Shown: piece after piece, positions 1 to 8,701 of the stretch | Numbering within the stretch: the first letter of the stretch is position 1 | Layout of the letters: each line of letters starts with the position of its first letter | Origin: Sphingomonas kyeonggiensis | GTDB lineage: Bacteria > Pseudomonadota > Alphaproteobacteria > Sphingomonadales > Sphingomonadaceae | Direction of reading: 5' to 3' | NCBI RefSeq assembly: GCF_014204495.1 | Contig: NZ_JACHLN010000002.1 | Location: 496,001-560,000, forward strand | Length of the DNA stretch: 64,000 bases | Notes under the pieces: model-generated | Database searches by the model: none | Seen by the model: the letters and a program-made list of their open reading frames with translations, nothing else | What the model was told of the DNA's origin: nothing | Made by a program: the position numbers and the translations under genes

Positions 1-816
1 GAGTCCGTTGCGGATCATCACGATCCCGATCAGCACGAGGTACAATCCGAAGATCCGACGCAGCAGCGACGGACTGAGCGCATGCGCGGCGGCGACGCCC
101 CAGGGTGCCGAGATCAGCGTGGTCGAGGTGACGACCAGCGCCGCCGGCAGGTTGACGAAGCCCAGCGAGCCGAACGGCAGCCCAGGCTTGCCCAGCCCGA
201 TCGCGATGAAGCCGATCACGCCGGGAATGGCGATGATCGCGCCGATGCCCGAGGCTGTGGCGATCGCGCGGTGGATCGATTTGCCGCACAGCGTCATCAC
301 GATGATCGCGATGGTGCCGCCGCCGATGCCGAGCAGCGAGGAAAAGGCGCCGAGCCCGCCCGCGATCCCCGCCCGCGCGGCGCCACCCGGCATGGCAGTC
401 GCCAGCTGGCGCTCGGAGAGCAGCGGGAACAGGAAATGCACGGCCATGATCAGCACGCCGGTGCCAAAGATCGCGGCCAGCCCCGCACCCGGCACCCGTG
501 CCGCCAGCAACACCCCGCCGCCGACCCCGAGCACGATCCACGGCGCCCAGCTTTTCAGCACGTCGAAGTCCACCGCGCCGCGCTTGGCATGGGCGTGGAC
601 CGACCGGATCGAGGTCGCGACGATGGTGGCCAGCGACGTGCCGATCGCAACATGGGCCAGTTCGTCCGGGCTGCCGCCCAGCAGCGGCAGCACCGCGAAC
701 AGCGCCGGCACGACGACGAAGCCGCCGCCGATGCCGAACAGCCCGCCGGCAAACCCGGCCACCAGCCCGGCGGCAAGCATGGCCGCGAGCGCTTCTATCC
801 CGGCAACCGCGGTCAC
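1..816 (-). CDS. TauE/SafE family sulfite exporter-like permease (3' part outside window)
   Basis: This gene reads off the left edge, so its C-terminus is missing. It is a membrane permease of the TauE/SafE family, whose members are proposed to move sulfite, sulfonates or related organic anions. The translation shows the duplicated glycine-rich signature of the family: GLFGIGGGFVVVPAL near residue 27 and a second SLLGIGGGTIAIIV in the latter half, separated by hydrophobic helices. The GTG at 816 is preferred because a GAAGGAAG ribosome-binding site lies just upstream; an in-frame ATG 12 codons later (780) has no comparable site. Substrate cannot be told from sequence. It diverges from the DAHP synthase gene, with about 300 bp between them. 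Confidence 0.85.
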   Translation of the reverse strand, partial: MTAVAGIEALAAMLAAGLVAGFAGGLFGIGGGFVVVPALFAVLPLLGGSPDELAHVAIGTSLATIVATSIRSVHAHAKRGAVDFDVLKSWAPWIVLGVGGGVLLAARVPGAGLAAIFGTGVLIMAVHFLFPLLSERQLATAMPGGAARAGIAGGLGAFSSLLGIGGGTIAIIVMTLCGKSIHRAIATASGIGAIIAIPGVIGFIAIGLGKPGLPFGSLGFVNLPAALVVTSTTLISAPWGVAAAHALSPSLLRRIFGLYLVLIGIVMIRNGL

Positions 817-1051
817 CGGGCACTTCCTTCGAGACTGGGTACGCGCAAAAGAACTTTGGGCACGAAACTCTCCCGCTGAGCTTCCTGCCTCTCCCGTCGC
901 GGCGCGCTTCCCGGTCCGCGCCCTTTGGGGCCGTCGGACGGTGCATGCCGCTATGTACGTTCCTTGCGACGCATGGCCGCGTCGCTGCCGGCCTGCGATT
1001 CCGGCATGGGTGAGGCTATCAGAGACCGCGCCGACTGCAAGCGCGCATGAA

Positions 1052-1068
1052 TTACCCTGCCGGGGAAA
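1052..1068. promoter_or_regulatory. Operator-like imperfect inverted repeat, distal copy
   Basis: TTACCC, five bases, then GGGAAA. This is a one-mismatch version of the perfect repeat at 1087-1103 and lies 35 bp upstream of it, roughly three and a third helical turns away. Together they look like a tandem operator before the HTH-DAHP synthase gene. No binding is demonstrated. Confidence 0.4.
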
Positions 1069-1086
1069 TTTTTCGCTTGCAGGATT

Positions 1087-1103
1087 TTACCCAGCAGGGG
1101 TAA
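1087..1103. promoter_or_regulatory. Operator-like perfect inverted repeat overlapping the aroG leader
   Basis: TTACCC-AGCAG-GGGTAA, a perfect 6+6 inverted repeat with a 5 nt spacer, ends 12 nt before the ATG at 1116 and overlaps the likely Shine-Dalgarno region. A protein bound here would block transcription or initiation. The downstream protein starts with an XRE-type helix-turn-helix, so autoregulation is an obvious hypothesis. Confidence 0.5.
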
Positions 1104-1115
1104 GGCGCCTGCACT

Positions 1116-2708
1116 ATGACGACACTTGCAGGCACCAAGATCCGCCGCTTCCGCGAGGAACGCTCCCTCACCCGCGCTGCCTTTGGCGCGTGGTTCGATA
1201 TCCCGGGCTCGACGGTCCAGGGTTGGGAAAAGGATGGCAAGCGCGCCAATGCCAAGGTGGCGAACCTGATCGCCGCGCATGGCATTGCCGGCCATGCCGA
1301 CTGGAATGTGACTGTGCGCGACGCGGAGAATGACATGCATGCAAGCTGGAGCCCCTCGAGCTGGAAGGCCGCCGAGGCGCGCCAGCTGCCCAATTACCCC
1401 GATCAGGGCGCGCTCGACGCGGCGACCAACCAGCTGACCTCCTTCCCGCCCCTCGTCTTCGCGGGCGAGGCGCGCGAGCTGACCAGCGAGCTGGCCAAGG
1501 TGTCGCGCGGCGAGGCCTTCCTGCTCCAGGGCGGCGATTGCGCCGAGAGCTTCGCCGAGTTCCACCCGAACAACATCCGCGACACCTTCCGCGTGCTGCT
1601 CCAGATGGCGGTGGTGCTCACCTTCGCCTCGAAGCTGCCGACGGTGAAGCTCGGCCGCATGGCCGGCCAGTTCGCCAAGCCGCGCTCGGCCGATACCGAG
1701 ACGATCAACGGCGTCGAGCTGCCCAGCTACCGCGGCGACAATGTCAACGACATCGCCTTCACCCCCGAGGCGCGCATCCCCGATCCGCAGCGCATGCTCC
1801 AGGGCTATTCGCAGTCGGCGGCGACGCTCAACCTGCTCCGTGCCTTCGCGCAGGGCGGCTATGCGAACCTGCACCAGGTCCATAAATGGACCCACGACTT
1901 CATGGGCCGCAGCCCCTGGGCGAAGAAGTACGCCGATGTCGCCGACCGGATCGGCGAGGCGCTCGACTTCATGGCCGCTTGCGGCATCGATGCGGACAGC
2001 GTGCCGCAGTTGAAGGCGACCAGCTTCTACACCAGCCACGAGGCGCTGCTGCTCCCCTATGAGGAAGCGATGACCCGCCAGGATTCGCTGACCGGCGACT
2101 GGTACGATACCTCGGCGCACTTCCTGTGGATCGGCGATCGTACGCGGTTCGAGGGTTCGGCGCATGTCGAGTTCCTGCGCGGCATCGGCAATCCGATCGG
2201 CATGAAGTGCGGGCCCAGCCTCGAGCCGGACGCGCTGCTGCGCCTGCTCGACACGCTCAACCCCAGCCGCACGCCGGGGCGGATGACGCTGATCACGCGC
2301 TACGGCCACGACAAGATCGAGGCGGGTCTGCCCAAACTCGTCCGCGCGGTGAAGCGCGAGGGCCATCCGGTGGTGTGGAGCTGCGATCCGATGCACGGAA
2401 ACGTCATCAAGGCGGCAAATGGCTACAAGACCCGCCCGTTCGATCGAATCCTTGCCGAAGTCCGCGGCTTCTTCGCCGTCCACCGGGCGGAAGGCACCTT
2501 CGCCGGCGGCATCCATGCCGAGATGACGGGGCAGAATGTCACCGAATGCACCGGCGGCGCGATCGACATCACCGAGCAGGGCCTGGCCGATCGTTACCAC
2601 ACGCATTGCGACCCGCGTCTCAATGCGGGACAGAGCCTGGAGCTCGCTTTCCTGCTTGCGGAAATGCTCAACGAGGAAATGGCTGAACGCAGAAAAGCAG
2701 CTGCTTGA
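1116..2708 (+). CDS. aroG: Class II DAHP synthase with N-terminal XRE-like helix-turn-helix domain
   Basis: 3-deoxy-7-phosphoheptulonate synthase condenses phosphoenolpyruvate and erythrose-4-phosphate, the first step of the shikimate pathway. From about residue 77 the protein is a standard plant/actinobacterial-type class II enzyme: SWSPSSWKA...PNYPD start, GGDCAES (active-site loop with the metal Cys), the KCGPSLEPD region, WSCDPMHGN, and [14 protein letters not shown] near the end. Residues about 8-65 are extra: [20 protein letters not shown] followed by [13 protein letters not shown] looks like an XRE/Cro helix-turn-helix. The frame is open from ATG 1116 through the enzyme. An internal ATG at 1335 (residue 74) is preceded by GGAG with 7 nt spacing and could yield the bare enzyme. 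Two inverted repeats just upstream suggest self-control. Enzyme identity is secure; the DNA-binding role is inferred. Confidence 0.93.
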   Translation: MTTLAGTKIRRFREERSLTRAAFGAWFDIPGSTVQGWEKDGKRANAKVANLIAAHGIAGHADWNVTVRDAENDMHASWSPSSWKAAEARQLPNYPDQGALDAATNQLTSFPPLVFAGEARELTSELAKVSRGEAFLLQGGDCAESFAEFHPNNIRDTFRVLLQMAVVLTFASKLPTVKLGRMAGQFAKPRSADTETINGVELPSYRGDNVNDIAFTPEARIPDPQRMLQGYSQSAATLNLLRAFAQGGYANLHQVHKWTHDFMGRSPWAKKYADVADRIGEALDFMAACGIDADSVPQLKATSFYTSHEALLLPYEEAMTRQDSLTGDWYDTSAHFLWIGDRTRFEGSAHVEFLRGIGNPIGMKCGPSLEPDALLRLLDTLNPSRTPGRMTLITRYGHDKIEAGLPKLVRAVKREGHPVVWSCDPMHGNVIKAANGYKTRPFDRILAEVRGFFAVHRAEGTFAGGIHAEMTGQNVTECTGGAIDITEQGLADRYHTHCDPRLNAGQSLELAFLLAEMLNEEMAERRKAAA

Positions 2709-2727
2709 TCGAATATTACGGAACCGC

Positions 2728-2743
2728 TCCGTTAATTAACGGA
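2728..2743. promoter_or_regulatory. 16-bp perfect palindrome between aroG and the histidine kinase gene
   Basis: TCCGTTAATTAACGGA is its own reverse complement. It lies 20 nt after the aroG stop and about 50 nt before the kinase start. ACGGA also occurs at 2718-2722, so the TCCGT arm can pair either with the upstream or with the downstream copy. It may be an operator for the kinase gene; it is too short and lacks the U-tract of a terminator. Confidence 0.4.
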
Positions 2744-2795
2744 TTTACATCGCTGTCAGCATCCTGGATTGGCTACGCTTTGCGCGGAGTTTTGC

Positions 2796-5558
2796 TTGGC
2801 AACGGTGAGGGAGCGTCTGCCAGAGAACTGGTTTGCGTCGGTGCGCCCGGCGCTGCAGCTGTTCGTCGGTGCGCTGGCCGGCTGCATCGCCTGGGCTCTC
2901 TGGCATCGCTCTACCGGCCATAGTCCTCCCATCGGGCTCGCCATCGGCGTTTCCGTCGGTGGATTGCTGCTGACCAGCACGCGATTCTGGCCACTGCTCG
3001 CCGTGGCGGTGCTGCTCACCTATTGGCTGTTCCAGTCTCCCTTCCCGCTGATCGAACAGCTTTTCCGCGCAATAGGGCTGGCGCTCGGTGCATTGGTCAC
3101 CGCGATGCTCATCAAGCGCCGCGGCATCAACCCGAACGAACTGCTCGATCCGCGTTCGATCCTCTGGATTTTCCTGGCCGCGGTTGCCGGCTCGCTGGTT
3201 GCTGCCGCGATAGTCGCGCTTGGCGCTACGGTGGTGGGGCAGCCCGCTACTTTCATTGACAGGTTCGCCCAGCAAGGGCTTGGCATGATCCTCGTCGCGC
3301 CGCTGGTGCTTGTGTGGGCGACGCCGCCGCGCGAGCGCTGGTCGCCCTTGCGCTGGGTCGGCTTCGTTGCGGTCATGCTGTTCTGCGGCGCCATCGCCGC
3401 CCATGCCTTCCTTACGACCACCGGCAGCCCGATGAGCTGGGCGATCTTCCCACCGCTGGTGCTTGCCGCGCTGGGATGGCACCTGCGGGGCGCGACGACG
3501 TCGGTGGCGATCAGCGCGTTGATCGTGCTGTGGAGCACCGAGATCGAAACCGGCCCCTTCTCCACTGCGGCGTCCGACCATCGGCAGCTCCTGGCGCAGA
3601 TATTCGTCGCGGTGACCTGCGCGACCATATTCCTGCTCGCAGCCTATGCCGATGAGCGCCATGCGGAGGACAAGCTCAGCCTGGCGGCGCGGCGGCTGGA
3701 GATCGCGCGGCTGAACCTGACCAACATGGTCCGCGATGCGACTTCGGCGGTGGCGATCCTCGACCGGAATCTGCACTTCGTCGCCACGTCCAAGCGCTTC
3801 ATCACCGATTTCCGCTTGCCCGAGGGCGTGTCGATAGAGGGGCGCAGCCACTTCGAGGTCTTTCCGACCTGCGCTCCGGAGCGTCGACAGCAATATGCGC
3901 GCGTGCTGGCGGGCGAGACGCTTTCGGGCAATGGCGATGCCTTGCATCATCCGGACGGCACCGTCGACTATGTCCGCTGGAGCTTCCACCCGTGGCGCGA
4001 CGAGGACAGCCAGATCGCCGGCGTCGTGATAACCAGCGAGTTCATCACCGCCGAAATGGAAGCGCGGCGCAGGCTGGAGGAGGCCGAGCGCCGCTATCGC
4101 GCCGTGTTCGAGCAGGCCGGGGTCGGCGTTGCCCGCCTCTCGCTCGAGGGCGTCTTCCTCGAAGTGAATGACCGGATCTGCGAGATGACCGGCTATCCCC
4201 GCAATGAACTGCTCGGGCAGAATTGCCGCAAGGTCGGCACCGCCGAGCAATGGCCATCGACCGAGGAAGGCATCCAGGCGCTCGCCCGTGGCGAAATCCC
4301 GCTCTATTCGGACGATCGCATGCTGCGGCTGCCCGATGGTCAGCTGCGTCCGGTGCATTGCACCGCCAACATGGTGCGGGCGGGTGACGGCGCGCCGGAT
4401 TATATCGCGGTGGTGATCCTCGACGTGTCGCGCCGCATCGCTGCCCAGCGCGCGCTCGAGGAGAGCGAGAAGCTGCTCCGCCTCGCCCAGGAAGCCGCTG
4501 GCGTGGGGGTCTGGGAGATCAATCTGATCCGTGGCGGCTCGCGCCATTCGCCGGAAAGCGCGCGCCTGTTCGGGCTCGAATGGCACGAGGGCGAATATCG
4601 CCTGGCGGATGTCGCTGATCGGCTCGGGATCGACCAGGTCATCGAGCTGCGCAAGGCGATCGTCCATGCGCGGCGGGCCCAGGGGCCGCTCGACATGACG
4701 CTGCGCCTAACCATGGCCGATGGCGAGATCCGCTGGGTGACGCTGCAGGGGCGCTATGATCCGCACAATGGCCAGCCGCGGCTGCTCGGCCTCATCATCG
4801 ACATCACGCATGACATCGAGGCCGAGGCACAACTACGCGAGGCGCATGAGAAGCTGCTCCGCCTCGCCCGCCTGAATGCGATGGGTGCAATGGCATCCAC
4901 ACTCGCGCACGAGCTCAACCAGCCGCTGGCGGCGATCACCAACTATCTCGAGGCCTGCCGCTATCTTACCCGCTCGCGCGGCGATCCGGATCACGACATC
5001 CTCGATGCGCTGGACCGGGCCCGGGTGCAGGCGCTGCGGGCCGGCGACATCATCCGCAAGATCCGCTCCTTCACCGTCACCGGTGAGGTCAACCAGGCGC
5101 ATCTCGACCTTGATCGCGTGATCCGCACCGCCTGCACCGCGGTGCGCCAGCTCAAGGTCTCGCGCGAAGTGACGATCGAGTGCGACTGCGACACCGGTGA
5201 GGCCGAGCTGATCGGCGATGCGCTCCAGATCGAGCAGGTGCTGACCAACCTGATCCGCAACGCGGTCGAGGCGACCAGCCACAGCCCGCTGCGCGAAGTG
5301 AGCGTGACGGCACGGACCGAGGAGCATGAGGTGATCGTCCGGATCGCCGATTCCGGCCCGGGCCTCAGCGACGCGATCCTCGACAATCTGTTCGAGCCGT
5401 TCCGCACCACCAAGGAAAGCGGCACCGGCCTCGGCCTGCCGATCTGCCGGACCATCGTCGAGGCGCATGGCGGGCGGCTCTGGGCGGAGAACCGGCCCGA
5501 GGGCGGCGCGATGTTCAGCTTCGCGCTGCCGAGCGTCGAGGCCAGCGTAACAGCCTGA
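2796..5558 (+). CDS. MASE1-domain membrane sensor histidine kinase with PAS domains
   Basis: About 920 residues. The N-terminal third is a run of hydrophobic helices of MASE1 type (a membrane sensor module), ending near residue 295. Next come three PAS-like segments: DATSAVAILDRNLHFVATS, then FEQAGVGVARLSLEGVFLEVN with the CEMTGYPRNELLGQ core, then AQEAAGVGVWEINL with the SARLFGLEW core. The C-terminal kinase core has the H-box MASTLAHELNQPLAAI with the phospho-accepting His, the N-box VLTNLIRNAVEA, G1 IADSGPGL and G2 GTGLGLPI, resembling FixL/DctB-type kinases. The TTG at 2796 is chosen because GGAG sits 6 nt upstream; an upstream in-frame TTG at 2769 has no such site. No response regulator is adjacent, so partner and signal are unknown. 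A palindrome precedes the gene. Confidence 0.88.
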   Translation: MATVRERLPENWFASVRPALQLFVGALAGCIAWALWHRSTGHSPPIGLAIGVSVGGLLLTSTRFWPLLAVAVLLTYWLFQSPFPLIEQLFRAIGLALGALVTAMLIKRRGINPNELLDPRSILWIFLAAVAGSLVAAAIVALGATVVGQPATFIDRFAQQGLGMILVAPLVLVWATPPRERWSPLRWVGFVAVMLFCGAIAAHAFLTTTGSPMSWAIFPPLVLAALGWHLRGATTSVAISALIVLWSTEIETGPFSTAASDHRQLLAQIFVAVTCATIFLLAAYADERHAEDKLSLAARRLEIARLNLTNMVRDATSAVAILDRNLHFVATSKRFITDFRLPEGVSIEGRSHFEVFPTCAPERRQQYARVLAGETLSGNGDALHHPDGTVDYVRWSFHPWRDEDSQIAGVVITSEFITAEMEARRRLEEAERRYRAVFEQAGVGVARLSLEGVFLEVNDRICEMTGYPRNELLGQNCRKVGTAEQWPSTEEGIQALARGEIPLYSDDRMLRLPDGQLRPVHCTANMVRAGDGAPDYIAVVILDVSRRIAAQRALEESEKLLRLAQEAAGVGVWEINLIRGGSRHSPESARLFGLEWHEGEYRLADVADRLGIDQVIELRKAIVHARRAQGPLDMTLRLTMADGEIRWVTLQGRYDPHNGQPRLLGLIIDITHDIEAEAQLREAHEKLLRLARLNAMGAMASTLAHELNQPLAAITNYLEACRYLTRSRGDPDHDILDALDRARVQALRAGDIIRKIRSFTVTGEVNQAHLDLDRVIRTACTAVRQLKVSREVTIECDCDTGEAELIGDALQIEQVLTNLIRNAVEATSHSPLREVSVTARTEEHEVIVRIADSGPGLSDAILDNLFEPFRTTKESGTGLGLPICRTIVEAHGGRLWAENRPEGGAMFSFALPSVEASVTA

Positions 5559-5602
5559 GGCACCGCGCAACAAACTGAAACACCGCTGCAAGACCCGGCC
5601 CC

Positions 5603-5635
5603 CAGAGGGGAGCGGGCCGGCGCCTTGCCCCTCTG
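5603..5635. terminator. Hairpin after the histidine kinase gene
   Basis: CAGAGGGG pairs with CCCCTCTG across a 17-nt GC-rich loop, 45 nt after the kinase stop. No clear T-run follows, so it may be a weak terminator or an mRNA 3' end stabiliser. Confidence 0.4.
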
Positions 5636-5658
5636 TGACGCCGGTCCCCCAAACCTAC

Positions 5659-5696
5659 GGGGCGGCCGAATCTCCCCCTGACATTACGGCCGCCCC
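5659..5696. terminator. Hairpin between convergent kinase and DUF488 genes
   Basis: GGGGCGGCCG and CGGCCGCCCC form a perfect 10-bp stem with an 18-nt loop, between two converging genes. Probably a bidirectional transcription barrier, although flanking T-runs are short. Confidence 0.5.
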
Positions 5697-5710
5697 GGCC
5701 TTTCCGGGCC

Positions 5711-6142
5711 CTAGGGAAACAGATCCACCACCTCGGCACCCTCGCCTTCCGCGGCGAGCAGCAGGGTGCGGTGGCAATGCGCCGGATCGCGCTCGAAACA
5801 GAGCAGCGCGCTCGGCTTCTCCGCCGCCAGCGCCCGCATCATCGCTGCTTCCGCCTGTGCCTCGGGCAGCTCGAGCTGGCCGGCATAGACGCCGCGCAGC
5901 GTCTTCACATCGCCCTTCTTGGCGGCATCGCGCCCGAGCTTGGGCGTGCCGAGGTTCTTTAGCAGCACATAGTCGATCCCGGCGTCCTTCAGGCTCGCCG
6001 CGAGGATGTTCTTCGAGAAGCCCGGCCGCCGCGACAGCGGCACTGCCCGCACGTCGATCACCCGCTCCACCCCGGCCTTGCGCAGCGCCGCGATGAACTC
6101 GTCCATCGTCGTCGCTTCATAGCCGATGGTGAAGATCTTCAT
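5711..6142 (-). CDS. DUF488 family protein
   Basis: 143 residues with the full DUF488 signature: TIGYEATTMDEFIAALRKAGV at the start, IDVRAVPLSRRPGFSKN in the middle, and LLCFERDPAHCHRTLL near the C-terminus. The family is widespread and of unknown biochemical role; the conserved Cys/His region resembles a metal or nucleotide site. The start at 6142 overlaps the stop of the YhhN gene by 4 nt (ATGA), so the two are a translationally coupled pair. Much longer upstream readings in this frame overlap yhhN and are not supported. Confidence 0.87.
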   Translation of the reverse strand: MKIFTIGYEATTMDEFIAALRKAGVERVIDVRAVPLSRRPGFSKNILAASLKDAGIDYVLLKNLGTPKLGRDAAKKGDVKTLRGVYAGQLELPEAQAEAAMMRALAAEKPSALLCFERDPAHCHRTLLLAAEGEGAEVVDLFP

Positions 6143-6783
6143 GGCCTGGGCGCCTCCTGGTTCAGGGCATGAACGCCGCCCCAGGCGATCAGTGCCTGGC
6201 CGATGAAATAGGTCGGCCACACCAGCAGCGACGCAACCAGCGGCGGCAGCATCCGCCCTTCGTTGAGGAAGATCAGCCAGTCGGACACGAAGAACAGCAG
6301 CGCACCCGCCGCGACCAGCGTGCCGAGCCGGCTGAGCATCGCCGATGCCGCCATCAGCGACAGGCCGAACACATAGAAGGCGAGCAGCTCGACCTGATAG
6401 CCGCCCTTGAACACCCACCAGGCGAGCAGCGCCGCCGCCATCGCCACCGGCGGCGCGATCCACTGGGCGGCGGGCACGCGCTTGTGGCGCAGGTAGAGAT
6501 AGGAAGCGAGGAAGTGCCCGGCGAGGAAGGCGAGCCCGCCCGCCGCCATGCCCTGCAGCTCGAGCAGCACGTCGCCCAGCGCGCCCAGCGCCAGCACCGC
6601 GCCGAGCACCCGGCCATCGCCGCTCGCCGCCTTGCCCCGCGCCCAGAAGGCGAGCAGCGCCACGCCCGCGCCCTTCCACACCACCGCGGCGGTGCCGCCC
6701 GCCTCCAGCCAGACATTGGCGTAATAGGTAGCGCCGGCGATCAGGGCGAGCGCGAAGAGCGGGTCGATACGGGTGCGGTCCAT
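6139..6783 (-). CDS. YhhN family membrane protein (lysoplasmalogenase-like)
   Basis: About 214 residues, almost entirely hydrophobic, predicted as seven to eight membrane helices. Family features visible are LGALGDVLLEL, LAFLAGHFLASYLYL, and the late FFVSDWLIFLNEG followed by LVWPTYFIGQALI. Human TMEM86 members of this family hydrolyse the vinyl-ether bond of lysoplasmalogen; the bacterial role is less clear. The ATG at 6783 with an AGGG just upstream is preferred over an ATG at 6852, which would lie inside the divergent trmFO gene. It forms a 4-nt overlapping pair with the downstream DUF488 gene. Confidence 0.82.
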   Translation of the reverse strand: MDRTRIDPLFALALIAGATYYANVWLEAGGTAAVVWKGAGVALLAFWARGKAASGDGRVLGAVLALGALGDVLLELQGMAAGGLAFLAGHFLASYLYLRHKRVPAAQWIAPPVAMAAALLAWWVFKGGYQVELLAFYVFGLSLMAASAMLSRLGTLVAAGALLFFVSDWLIFLNEGRMLPPLVASLLVWPTYFIGQALIAWGGVHALNQEAPRP

Positions 6784-6841
6784 TCGCCCTTGATGCCGTG
6801 TGACTGGCGCATTGCCAAGCTTGGCGCTACCGGACGTCCCC

Positions 6842-8188
6842 ATGCACGACATTCACATCATCGGCGGCGGCCTGGCCGGCTCGGAAGCCGCATGGCAGCT
6901 CGCCAACAAGGGCTTCAAGGTCCGCCTTTCCGAAATGCGCGGCAGCGGCACGATGACGCCGGCGCACCAGACCGAGGGCCTTGCCGAGCTGGTCTGCTCG
7001 AACAGCTTCCGCTCGGACGACGCCCAGAGCAACGCGGTCGGCCTGCTCCACCAGGAAATGCGCGACCTCGGCTCGCTGATCATGGCGCAGGGCGACATCC
7101 ACAAGGTCCCCGCCGGCTCCGCCCTCGCGGTCGATCGCGACCGTTTCTCGGACGGCGTCACCGCCGCGCTGATGGCGCACCCCAATATCGAGATCGTCCG
7201 CGAGCGCGTCGACAAGCTGCCCGAGAGCGGGCTGACGATCATCGCCACCGGCCCGCTCACCGCCCCCGGCCTGGCCGAGAGCATCGGCACCGCCACCGGC
7301 AAGGACCAGCTCGCCTTCTTCGACGCGATCGCCCCGATCGTGCATCGCGAGTCGATCAACATGGACGTGGCGTGGTTCCAGTCGCGCTGGAACAAGGTCG
7401 GCCCGGGCGGCACGGGCAAGGACTATATCAACTGCCCGATGACCAAGGAGCAATATTACGCCTTCCACGCCGCGCTGATGGCCGGCGAGAAGACCGAGTT
7501 CCGCGAGTGGGAGGATGTTCCCTATTTCGAAGGCTGCATGCCGATCGAGGTCATGGCCGAGCGAGGCCTGGAAACGCTGCGCTTCGGGCCGATGAAGGGC
7601 GTTGGCCTCGATGACCCGAAGACCGGCCGCTGGCCCTATGCGGTGGTCCAGCTCCGCCAGGACAATGCCAGCGCCACGCTGTGGAACATGGTCGGCTTCC
7701 AGACCAAGCTCAAATATGCCGAGCAAGTTGCGCTGTTCCGCACGATCCCGGGGCTCGAGAATGCCGAGTTCGCGCGCCTGGGCGGCCTGCACCGCAATAC
7801 CTTCATCAAGTCGCCCGAGCTGCTCGACGGCCAACTCCGCCTGCGCAGCGCCCCGCATATCCGCTTCGCCGGCCAGATCACCGGCTGCGAAGGCTATGTC
7901 GAGAGCTCGGCGATCGGCCTGCTCGCCGGGCGCTTCGCCGCGGCCGAACTCGCCGGCGAGACGCTGACCGCGCCGCCGCGCGAGATGGCGCTGGGCGCGC
8001 TGCTCTCGCACATCACCGGTGAGGCGGAAGCCGAGACCTATCAGCCGATGAACGTCAATTTCGGCCTGTTCCCGCCGATCCCGGGCAAGACCAAGAAGGC
8101 CGATCGCAAGCTGATGTACACTGATCGCGCCCGGGAGGCGAAGACCGGCTGGATGGCTCAGCCTTCGCTGTCGTCCGCCGCGTCCTGA
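6842..8188 (+). CDS. trmFO: Methylenetetrahydrofolate-tRNA-(uracil-5-)-methyltransferase TrmFO
   Basis: Flavoprotein that makes 5-methyluridine at position 54 in the tRNA T-loop, using methylenetetrahydrofolate as carbon donor and FADH2 as reductant. The N-terminus [20 protein letters not shown] is the dinucleotide-binding fold, followed by [11 protein letters not shown] with the conserved Cys, the central [17 protein letters not shown], and C-terminal [23 protein letters not shown] and [10 protein letters not shown]. About 448 residues, normal for the family. The start at 6842 ([10 protein letters not shown]) is chosen because 14 residues before it in the same frame do not resemble the family. 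It diverges from yhhN and its last 31 bp overlap the converging EF-hand gene. Confidence 0.95.
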   Translation: MHDIHIIGGGLAGSEAAWQLANKGFKVRLSEMRGSGTMTPAHQTEGLAELVCSNSFRSDDAQSNAVGLLHQEMRDLGSLIMAQGDIHKVPAGSALAVDRDRFSDGVTAALMAHPNIEIVRERVDKLPESGLTIIATGPLTAPGLAESIGTATGKDQLAFFDAIAPIVHRESINMDVAWFQSRWNKVGPGGTGKDYINCPMTKEQYYAFHAALMAGEKTEFREWEDVPYFEGCMPIEVMAERGLETLRFGPMKGVGLDDPKTGRWPYAVVQLRQDNASATLWNMVGFQTKLKYAEQVALFRTIPGLENAEFARLGGLHRNTFIKSPELLDGQLRLRSAPHIRFAGQITGCEGYVESSAIGLLAGRFAAAELAGETLTAPPREMALGALLSHITGEAEAETYQPMNVNFGLFPPIPGKTKKADRKLMYTDRAREAKTGWMAQPSLSSAAS

Positions 8189-8655
8189 GCCACCGGCGTC
8201 TGCGCCTTCGCTCCGGCGGGCGCGCAGACGCAGCGCGGCTTGGGCTTGCGCTTCACGGCGGTGGTGGCGAATTCGGCGCGGTTCAGCACGCCTGACTTGT
8301 CCTTGTCGGCCCCGGCAAAGCGCTCCACGGCCTTTACCGACCATTCCTCGAAGCTCAGCTTCCCGTCATGGTCGGTGTCGAGCCGGGCGAACAGCTTGCG
8401 GCGCAGGGCGAAGAACTCGTCCTTGCTGATGCCGTCATTCTTGTCCTTGTCGATCCGGTCGAAGCGCTTCTGCTCGCGCGTCTTCGCCGCGGCGCTCGGC
8501 GGCTCCCCCGGAACATCCTGCTCCGTTTCGGACGCGATTGCCGCCACGGGCGCCTTTGGAAGGCTGTTTCCGGTGCTGGCGGCCCCGCGAAACAGGAAAA
8601 GACCCGCCACGACCAGCAGCAGTGCACCGCCCGCTCCCACCAGATAGCGCCACAT
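8158..8655 (-). CDS. Membrane-anchored EF-hand protein
   Basis: 165 residues. A single hydrophobic segment at residues 2-24 (an uncleaved signal anchor, or a signal peptide) is followed by a short linker and three EF-hand calcium loops: [26 protein letters not shown] and [13 protein letters not shown]. The tail is Lys/Arg- then Cys-containing (PKPRCVCAP). Probably exported and calcium-binding in the periplasm; its partner is unknown. The 3' end overlaps trmFO by 31 bp on the opposite strand, which is unusual for two real genes, but both reading frames carry clear domains. Confidence 0.8.
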   Translation of the reverse strand: MWRYLVGAGGALLLVVAGLFLFRGAASTGNSLPKAPVAAIASETEQDVPGEPPSAAAKTREQKRFDRIDKDKNDGISKDEFFALRRKLFARLDTDHDGKLSFEEWSVKAVERFAGADKDKSGVLNRAEFATTAVKRKPKPRCVCAPAGAKAQTPVAQDAADDSEG

Positions 8656-8701
8656 TTCCGCTCTCCCCTCTGAGAAGAGCGAGGCTAACGCGGCAGCGGG
8701 G

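Noticed and set aside
8..1333. Plus-strand frame of 441 codons over the TauE gene and aroG leader
   Set aside because: Pro/Ser/Thr-rich composition without domain; the minus strand carries the TauE/SafE signatures.
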